From the NCBI RefSeq assembly GCF_033473495.1, contig NC_088943.1:62001-126000 (forward strand): a DNA stretch of 64,000 bases, read 5' to 3'. The notes under the pieces are model-generated. The model was not told the origin of the DNA and ran no database searches. It was given only the letters and a program-made list of their open reading frames with translations. The stretch comes from Cercospora beticola. Lineage: Eukaryota; Ascomycota; Dothideomycetes; Mycosphaerellales; Mycosphaerellaceae. Positions 56,369 through 64,000 of the stretch are shown piece after piece. Position 1 is the first letter of the stretch. Every line of letters begins with the position of its first letter. Both the position numbers and the translations under genes were made by a program.

Positions 56369-57140
56369 ATGCAGTTCTTCCTCCTTGCTGTCGCCTCTAT
56401 GGCCATCGCTACTCCTGTTGCCCTCAAGCGCGAGGCAGAGGCTGAATCCAACACTGGCCTCGCAGCTCGCCAATTCGAGGCCTATGGTGGCTACTACCCA
56501 CAGGGCCAGGGCCCCAACATCTACAACGGCAACGGCAACGGAAACTCCGGTGATGGCAATGGCAACTCTGGCAGCGGAAACGGTAACTCTGGCAACAACT
56601 CTGGCAATGGTTCGTTTCGGCATGCTCGTGTGCCCATGTGCATGGATGATCTGACAGTTCTCAGGCAACGGCAACAACATTGCTATCGGCGGCGACGACG
56701 ACATCACCAACAACGATGACGATACCGTTGGAAACGACGACGGTGCCATTGGCGGTGATGATGACATTATTGGAGGCGACGATGGCAACAACGGTGGGGA
56801 CGACGATGCCGTTGTCACTCCATTCGACGCATGCACTGGCCTCTCCGACACTCCCCAGTGCTGCTCCACCGACGTTCTCGGCGTGGCCGACTTGGATTGC
56901 GCTCCTGGTATTCTACCCCAGCCGCTATGAAACTGCAACAAAGACTAACATATCAACAGTCGAGGAGACAATCACGTCCCGTGACAACTTCATCGCTCAG
57001 TGCGCCGCACTTGGCCAGCGCGCCCGCTGCTGTGCCGTCCCTCTCGTAAGCGTCTACTCCACAGATTGATTTGAGCCCTTCAGACTGACATCGCACTCCA
57101 GCTCGGCCAGGGACTCATCTGCACCGCCCCAACTGCTTAA
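56369..57140 (+). CDS. Class II hydrophobin with long Gly/Asn/Asp-rich N-terminus
   Basis: Exons 56369-56609, 56665-56907, 56960-57045 and 57102-57140 (introns 55, 52 and 56 nt) give 202 aa. The signal peptide MQFFLLAVASMAIATPVA is followed by a KR processing site. About 110 residues of NGNGNS-type and GGDDD-type low complexity come next, then the hydrophobin domain. Its cysteines are spaced C-8-CC-11-C-16-C-8-CC-10-C, the class II pattern (DACTGLSDTPQCC, STDVLGVADLDC, ARCCAVPLLGQGLIC). Class II hydrophobins coat aerial hyphae and spores and help adhesion. The length is about twice that of a minimal class II protein because of the repeat region, which may be variable among strains. Confidence 0.9.
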
Positions 57141-58069
57141 ACGATCGAACACCAGTGACACGATACGACATCACGGACGAGGTCAATTTAGCTTGGTCTC
57201 GATGATCGATGACACGGAAGGCTGGAATGGAAACGGACGCACACACGCATGAAGAAAAGGAGTTGATGAAAACACGAGTTTACTTGGATGGAAGGGGACC
57301 TCATTCTGCTTCGTCTTGGGAGGATTTGGTGCTGCATTCTTTGAGGTTTTATTTTTTTGCTTGTCATGTAATGATAGACTATAGCTACGCTGGTGCATGA
57401 AATATAAGTTCCTTGGTCCTCAGTCGACTTCCCTTCTTGCCTAGCCTTCAACTATTCGAGTTACCTTTTTAGAGGCATACGCGATTGACTAAAAGGGGTT
57501 CTGCCGCTAATTAGTGCTAGAGATCTAAGTTCGGAAAAGGTAGGCGACCGAGGAATAGGCTAAACGTGCTCGGCTCAGAACTCCGGCCTGATGCTCTATT
57601 CCCGAGAGTTTGGTCCCATGTATCGTCGAATTCAGATGACTTGGTAGTGCAGTAAACTCGTACTGCACTTGAAGCTCAAAGTAAGGGAGGTCCGCAGACG
57701 CCCGCTTGTATTATGGCGCATCCAACACATTGTCTGGATATACGTTGTGAAGGAAAAGAGACTGTCGACACGGGAAGCGGACCTCAGGGATACGAAGGGA
57801 GAGTGAGACATAGCCCTGATGCCGGGGTTATCGATGCCTAGTCTCTCGGCGCTTGCCATACTAGATAGTTCTAGACCTAGACGGCGTATGGGGACTGTCG
57901 GTCTGAGAATGCTTTACGTATTGTGAACTCTGCGGCCGACTTGAGGCTAGGGCGTGGAAGTACATATGTACGGTGGAACACCATAAATAGTGCACGTGCA
58001 GGAATATCTTTTGTATTCACCACCCACTTTTGACTCAACATTATCGAAACTCCATTATACTACATCAAC
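57141..58069. other. Intergenic, nothing recognised
   Basis: About 930 bp with only short ORFs. The last about 100 bp before 58070 contain a TATA-like segment (ATAAATAG at about 57984) and a leader typical of a highly expressed small gene. Confidence 0.4.
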
Positions 58070-58494
58070 ATGAAGCTCTCCACTACCATTCTTGTGACGT
58101 TGTTCTCGTCGTTCGCACGGGGACAGAACTGGGTACGCCAAGCACAATGCAGTTGCAGCCGGCTGTATTGCATTGCACGCATGCTGACCTGTAAATTGAC
58201 AGAACTGTATCAACGATGATCGCACCGGTGACAACGGCGCTTGTATTCCGGACAACTGGAAGCAGGGTGACAAAAGGAATCAATGCTCTTGGGTACGTAA
58301 GAAAGGTCCAAAGATTGATATTCTGTCTTCTGTCCTTCAAAATTGAACGACCTGATGGAAGGCTTATGTTATACTCGCGTGGTGCTGACGTTGCTGGAAT
58401 ACAGAATTACCCGTGCGCTAATCCTGGGAACGGATGTTATCCATACGCTGATGGAACGTGGGCGCATTGTGGTCCTTATGTACCGAATCCATGA
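58070..58494 (+). CDS. 80-residue secreted protein with six cysteines, effector candidate
   Basis: Exons 58070-58132, 58203-58292 and 58405-58494 (introns 70 and 112 nt, all phase 0) give 80 aa. Exon 1 is essentially the signal peptide (MKLSTTILVTLFSSFARGQNW). The mature peptide has six cysteines: NCIND, GACIP, QCSW, YPCAN, NGCYP and AHCGP, with three Trp and several Pro and Gly. No known family recognised; the pattern is compatible with a small disulfide-knotted protein. Exon-intron borders fall between cysteine pairs. Only about 250 bp separate its stop from the 3' end of the next secreted protein gene, so two secreted-protein genes converge here. Confidence 0.75.
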
Positions 58495-58744
58495 GAAATG
58501 AACAAGTTGATTAATGATTTTCGTTGTTCTGAGCGTTGTTTCAAGACTTTCGTGATTCAAAAGTATCTCTTTTCTGTGCTCCAGGTACGATACTATCTGA
58601 GCTGGAAGAGCCTTTCACCTCAAGAACGATCATAGCGAATCCCTGAGAGTCCTTCCAAGCCCTTGTTGCTCTCTCGCTTCTCTGTTCTTCATTGCATTCT
58701 TTCCAAGCACTTGTCACTTCCTCGCTCGTTCGCTGCTTCGTGGT

Positions 58745-59414
58745 TTACATCGTAGTGGTGAATGGAACCTTGGTGGTCATGGTGATGACGCTCTCTTTGA
58801 TGCCGGTGCTGACGATAGGTTTCTGAGTAGTCGTCACTTCTTCCCTGTAGGAAGTGGTTGGTTGGACGATTGTGGCTGTGATGGTTTCGACGGCGGTGGT
58901 TGCGATGGTCTTCTCGGGATTCTTGGTCTTTTTCTTGCGCTCCTTGCACGGGGAATGGTCATTCAGGTCCTTCTTGTAGCAAGCGCGCTTTCCGTGCGGC
59001 GAGTAAGCCATCATTCTCTTGTTGAAGCCACCTGTGACCTCGCACTTGACCCAGTCCTTGGAATGCAGAGCAGCATCGAAAATCTGGTCTTTGCACTGGT
59101 TGAACAGCCACAGGTTCGTCTTTTCGTGGACGTAACCTAGGGCTTCTCCCCATTGGATCCAGAAATCGCCGCAGCGGTAGCCCTCGTGGGCGGTAGCTAC
59201 AAAGACGTATTAGCACAGAACTCTAACGTGTGCTTGGAAGTGGTGACTTACAGTTGGGGTGCTTCTCCAAAGTGGCTTGCATTCTGCGGATACATAGCGT
59301 AAGTTCTGTTCCGTTAGCGGTGTGGGTGTCCGAGGACCAGACGTTCACTGTCCAGGCGGACGATAGCGGAGCCAGAATGGCGAGCATGATAGCGAAGAGC
59401 TTTATGAGCTTCAT
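58745..59414 (-). CDS. Secreted cysteine-rich protein, dispersed member of the 9-11 kb family
   Basis: Exons 59414-59252 and 59196-58745 (intron 55 nt, GTAAGT..TGTAG, phase 1 as in the paralogues) give 204 aa. Signal peptide MKLIKLFAIMLAILAPLSSA. Family marks: NGTELTLCIRRMQATLEK in exon 1, then GYRCGDFWIQW, LWLFNQCKDQ, SKDWVKC, MMAYSPHGKRAC and HSPCKER in exon 2, giving the six framework cysteines. Unlike the tandem copies it has a C-terminal extension of about 60 residues rich in Lys then Thr (TTAVETITATIVQPTTS), which may be O-glycosylated. It is about 48 kb from the tandem array and on the opposite strand. An effector-like role is inference. Confidence 0.8.
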
Positions 59415-62400
59415 TTTGGCGGTAGGTGTATTGAGCTGGTGATATTAAGTGGTCCGAGTTGTGAAGGTCGAGCAAAAGCACTTTTTGATATAATGGGAAA
59501 AGGTGGGCAATCGAGTAGTACTTATACTTGCCTCGAGGAAAATAGCTCCTGATGCTTGGCGCTTGTCCTCAGTAAATCTACCCAAGGTATAAAACTTGGT
59601 ACCAGAACTTGAGGCCGCAAGCAAACACATCGAACCAGAACTGGACTCACAAGGTGATGGACCATGAGGATGCTCACGCGGAAAAGCTTCTTTGGCCTCT
59701 GACACTATCATTCCTTTGGCGCATTCTCGCCATCCTTGTAGGTCATGATCTTCCTGCTTGGACCTTGATACGCCGACCAGGGAACGGCAGCTATTCAACA
59801 CTTTGCGCGGATCGACACTTCATTTGTGAGCTCATACCCATTTGCAGATATTTTGTTGCATGACTCCGACGCAGAGTCTGAAAATGAGAGGCAAAAGTGC
59901 TTGCAGTATCGTATAGCTGATGTAGTTGGAAGTTTGTCTTTGCAAAGGGTATTTCTTGCATGCAGCTCAACATATTCCTGTACTTTGAGGTCTGTCTCCT
60001 GGTCTGTGTTTACTGTAAAGCCATGCCCAATCTTCCGTTGATTTGGTTCAAGCCCAGTCGTCCTCACCTCCTGTCCCTAGCTCTTGATTTCTACTCTAAA
60101 ATGTCTACTCATCAGCTGGCATCATGCTTCACTTGTCCATTGCAGCTTCTTCCCATCGTCCACCGGAGTCATAAACATCGTCTTTCATGTGCCATAGCCA
60201 TGCAAGCTCTTCAGCTACTGTAAACAGAACTCTCGAGCGACCGGGTGCTGAGCTGTAGTGCAGCGTTTCGCTTGATTCCCAATCGAAGCAATTAAACACA
60301 TAGCATGTGTTGGAGCACATTGTGGACTACAACCGATGGAACGAAAAATTTGAGTACTCGACCTGCGACTACGCTATACCTGGTATGGTACTCGTGCAAT
60401 AGCGTGTATGCTCCGCTTTTCACAGTACTCAGCGCTCCATTCATAGAGAACAACTCGACCACTGCAAGTGGGCTTTGTCGCTCCAGCTGCTGCGCGCAGG
60501 CACTATGTAAATACGCTAAGCTACAACATCCACAAACCCACGGCTTGATCGTCCCTCCCGGGTGTTGTTCGTCTTTTCGTGCCAGTGAACTGCTCAAATC
60601 GTGTATTCGATAGATTTTATTAATTCCCACATCGGATTCGACCACGGTGCCTTGGCTGTACCTAGGAGCAAGAGTCTGCCCCGGTAGAAAAAAGAGCTCA
60701 TTTTTACATGGTGGAAGACTTCCGAAGGCTCCCTTTATTAACCTCAACTTTTCTCTGTCGGTTCTTCCTCGTAGTGGTACAATGTTGCGGTAAGAAGAGC
60801 TATTGGTGACAACGCAGCTGGCCGACCTCGAATGTCAAGGAATTGCCTCGCACTATCTCCCAGAAAATCGTTGTTCGCATTCGATCCGACCCAAGCAGGA
60901 TGGCCATGATCAACAAACATATCCACTATGAAGGCTCTGAGTGGCGAGCTCTCAGGGGTAGCTTCTTAGGCGCGATCTGCATGACTAGCTGGGAAGTATA
61001 CTGTGCTATCTTGGTCATAGTCGTTTACGCATGCAATCAAGCTGTCGATAGTCGCGGGTTTCTAGACTCTGTCTTCAAGCTTCTCGCCAAGAATGAAGCT
61101 CTTGACCAGGAGTCACAGCTCTATCGGGTTTTTGGGATCCACACCGTGGGCTTACATAAGGAGTCTACTTCCATAGAGCCATTGTACATAGATCTCAAAG
61201 ACGTCCAGGTCATCTTCAGGCTTCGCGATCATTCCGTCCTCGCGAGTGGCCCTTTTTTTTGTTGCAGCCCTGGAAAACGGCTGAGTCTTTCAAAAGAAGC
61301 TTTTCATATATCGTCCACCGCTGGGTCTCGTCTCCAGCTCCAACTTCAACAGTGCGGAATTCCCGTTAGAACCTGTCGAGCTTAGCGATGTACTGAAACC
61401 TCCCAGGTTTCATGTACCCACTGCTTCTGATTGTTCGTATTGCTTCTCAAGTCGATTGCCATATTGACTCGCAACAATGCTGGATATTGCAAATGAGTTG
61501 AATGGCTGTGAATTGCCAACACGCACAGTAGGCGACGGTGACAGCTGGACCGCAGCCCACCACGAAACTCAGGGTCGGGCGACAGAATATCGAGCTCACT
61601 TGATCCTTGCACTTGCAGCTCACTGTCAGCGCCCTGCGAAGCACCATCGTTACCTCTAGATCAACTCATCGATTGTCGGGTTCGTTATAGCCGACCTACG
61701 ACTCGGAAAATAGATTCCTGCAGGTGCACCGTCCGCTACAGTGTAATGATTCTTGCAACTATGACTGACAGCGACTCACACTTCTTCCAGCAGTCTCTCT
61801 TCACTAGATACACAAAAGTTGATGCCTGGTGATGATGCGAGCTCCCGAAGGTCTACCATCGTCCGCATGCAGGACATCCACATCGGTGTTACGTGGTGCA
61901 TAGAGATTGGTCGCTGATCCGAGCGCTCGCTTCGCTGCCGATGCAGTAGTAGCAAGGTGATCGGGTGTCGGACTACTTCTGCGTATCAAACACAAGCATG
62001 TCGCATATGCGTGTCGTATATAGAGCTGTGGTGCAAGGTGGGCTTCCAACCGAAGAAACACTTCGCATCGGGCGGGCGACGCATGGCAAGAGCGAAGCGC
62101 CTAGGTTGGCCCGTGGTTCGCAAGACGCTCCGAAATTATGCATACGAGGTTCGACCGACGGCTTGCCACAACCACTTGGCTGACTAGAAGCCAGTGATCT
62201 TTCATTTAATATGTACATGGGAAGCTGAACCACGCCTGTACTGCAGGCAGGGCATCAAATCTGCATGTTGGTGGATATCATTCCGCCCCCGGCCTGTTGG
62301 AATCGTGCATCCCGCGGGCGCATGAGACTGACATGGCCGACTGGGTTGGGGAAGTTGTGATTGCGTTGCAGCTGGGTCTTCGCGGTGCTGCCGAAACCGT

Positions 62401-63035
62401 GCCTCTGAACCAGACTTTCCAGTGAGCTGTCGTCTAGATTCTCGCCGAAGATACTTCAGGATATATCAATCAACGTTCGATCTTATACCGCGCTGTTGAC
62501 CATGGACCGATCCACGCTTGCGGTGCTAATTGGACTGCTTCGAATACTTAGATTGCGGCTTCCAGTTACAATCTTGTCCCGCATTCTGTGTGAGTTATGG
62601 GTGCTAGATATCGGCTCGTGTCTACCCTCTAATTGATGGTATCTTTTGTCTGTGGTGTTCGGATGCCAGGGTTTGAAATTGGCTATTTTCGGTGTCGTTC
62701 GAGTGTGCATGGCATCGTAAATGGAGTTCCGTAGCCACCAATAATCTCCATTCGCCTCTTCACACTGCGTACTGGTGCGGGAATGCTTCCACGAGCATAT
62801 GAGGAGTACACATAATATCCTTGGCAACGTGACGGCTGTGCCAGGTGCATGACGCTAGGTATGCCGCACACCACCTTTAGAGTTGTCCCGTCTAAGCCAT
62901 GGATGCACATAGGATGTTAGCGCGGTAGCCCCAGTCAATCTTAAACGTGCGCATCGTGGCGTGATGTAACCCACAATGACATACATGAAATCGCTATAAT
63001 TTGGCCGTGTACCAGATCAGAGAAGCTGGTCTGAC
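59415..63035. other. Gene-poor region next to the right-hand repeat
   Basis: About 3.6 kb. The longest frame is 60843-61385 (plus, 180 codons), with a possible hydrophobic segment (TSWEVYCAILVIVVYACNQ) but no family I know and no clear gene structure. Other ORFs are short. Nothing else recognised. Confidence 0.35.
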
Positions 63036-63551
63036 ATGGTACTTCTGTGCACGACTATGAAGACCACCGAGAACGGACGTCACGAACCCGATACTGCACC
63101 CAGAAGTAGATCAATTTGGAAGGACGTCGATCGCAAGCGTATGGAGCAGCAAATCCAATTTTTGTACAGGAAACATCATGTTGCTGGCCGTGTATCATAC
63201 ACCGAGACTTCCACTTCCGATGTCGAAGAGAATTACCCCATCCCGTTTGAGTTAGAGAGAAGCCTCGCAGATGATTTCGCATTCATCGCGGCATCTCAGC
63301 CTTAAGTGGGTTATGTTACTGCTGCAGTCGTCGAGCAGAGGGTAGGTGAAACTGCGCTGAAAGTGAAGCTGGCGGCGAATGAAGGCATATGCCCAGCTGT
63401 TCGAAGAAGCTTTAATGGAATAATGGAATTGCTTACAAAACGCGCGACGAGAGGTATGGCTTTAGCTTACGTTCCGCAGGCCTTTAGTAAAGCTTACAAG
63501 ATAACGAAGGTCTATCGCGACAAAGCTATTAGACAGCGCTTTTTGATTTAA
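63036..63551 (+). pseudogene. Broken ORF of an unnamed fungal protein family
   Basis: Two ORFs in one frame are separated only by TAA at 63303-63305. Upstream: IWKDVDRKRMEQQIQFLYRK ... PFELERSLADDFAFIAASQP. Downstream: VGYVTAAVVEQRVGETALKV, LAANEGICPAVRRSFNGI. The flow SLADDFAFIAA...V..V.AV.LEE......LA.NEG resembles a fungal family of unknown function that I have seen but cannot name. Beyond 63551 the sequence becomes AT-rich with many stops, as if RIP had destroyed the rest. The loss of function is inferred. Confidence 0.4.
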
Positions 63552-64000
63552 TCTGTCGGCTTAATTGTAACCGAATCCTAGGACGATTAGGGTCTGCCCG
63601 GTTTTAGCTCCCTCGGCACTTGAATTCTATTCGGCATATATTATATACTAAGCTTCGCAATTTATTTAGCAAGAGTAGTACGAAGTATATATAGTAATAT
63701 ATAACGTCCGATATCGAAGAGCTAAATAACGAGATTACTAGTTTCGAGGTAGCTTTTAACGTACTAGAAATAAAGAGCTTCGAAGAGGTTATTAGTAATA
63801 TATAATATATTATCCGCTAGGCCTTTCTTTTAACTATAGATAGATCGTAATTACTAGACTACTTTTATACTCTAGGTCTATCTATAGCCTAGCTCGATAT
63901 AAGAGAAGTTAAAGAAGTATAGAAAGTTACGAACTATTAGCGTATTACTCGATATCTATCTACTTATACTAAGCGCTTTTCTTCTTAATTTATAGGCAGA
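63552..64000. repeat. RIP-like AT-rich block at the right edge
   Basis: Composition shifts abruptly to TA-rich sequence (TATATAGTAATATATAA-type words) like the inside of the left transposon. It runs off the window, so element type and ends are unknown. Scattered readable stretches (IEELNNEITSFEVAFNVLEI) suggest former coding sequence. Confidence 0.6.

Noticed and set aside
60843..61385. 180-codon plus-strand ORF with one hydrophobic stretch
   Set aside because: No family recognised, no clear promoter or splice context; noted in the region entry only.
1..64000. tRNA, rRNA or snoRNA genes
   Set aside because: By eye I found no convincing A/B-box pair with a cloverleaf or rRNA stretch; a covariance-model scan would be needed to exclude them.

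Overview
The window comes from the nuclear genome of a filamentous ascomycete (Pezizomycotina). Genes carry short introns of about 45-80 nt with GT..AG ends and CTGAC/CTAAC-like branch sites. Repeats at both edges are degraded to AT-rich sequence in the manner of repeat-induced point mutation (RIP). The gene families present (UstYa-type oxidases, Zn2Cys6 regulator, SesA/NACHT/ankyrin NLR, class II hydrophobin, small secreted cysteine-rich proteins) are typical of this group. A Dothideomycete, perhaps of the Mycosphaerellales, is my inference from overall gene flavour, not a demonstrated placement.

Layout. 0-2.35 kb: a RIP-destroyed Tc1/mariner (pogo/Fot1-like) transposon with intact inverted ends and a TA target duplication. 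2.6-3.1 kb: an 8-cysteine secreted protein next to it. 4.3-8.7 kb: an HTH protein and, divergently, a protein with two BTB domains. 9.2-11.2 kb: a tandem array of one dead and two intact members of an unnamed secreted cysteine-rich family; a fourth member lies on the other strand at 58.7-59.4 kb. 11.3-15.9 kb: an ABC-C transporter with three frameshifts and a stop. 16.2-18.8 kb: a secreted subtilase. 20.5-30.1 kb: the highlight, a compact biosynthetic cluster. 31.1-31.8 kb: a zinc-finger protein. 33.1-37.3 kb: an NLR. 38.8-39.8 kb: a peroxiredoxin-like protein. 42.2-44.1 kb: an MFS transporter. 45.6-48 kb: a second double-BTB gene. 48.4-49.9 kb: COP9 signalosome subunit 1. 50.4-51.3 kb: a MARVEL-like membrane protein. 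52.4-54.1 kb: an S28 serine peptidase. 56.4-57.1 kb: a class II hydrophobin. 58.1-58.5 kb: an 80-residue six-cysteine secreted protein. 63.0-64.0 kb: a broken ORF running into another RIP-like AT-rich block.

The main discovery candidate is a dikaritin-type (ustiloxin/phomopsin/asperipin/victorin-like) RiPP cluster. A 101-residue secreted precursor carries five copies of an identical Tyr-containing repeat separated by KK/RK sites. Around it lie three proteins with paired HxxHC motifs (UstYa-type oxidases), an atypical short-chain dehydrogenase, an AsaB/CmcJ-type oxidoreductase and a Zn2Cys6 regulator. Six of the seven genes form three head-to-head pairs, and all three shared promoters contain TCGGAA. 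The expected logic is secretion and Kex2-like cutting of the precursor, oxidative cyclisation of the Tyr-containing core by the UstYa-type enzymes, and tailoring by the SDR and AsaB-like enzymes. The product cannot be deduced from sequence alone.
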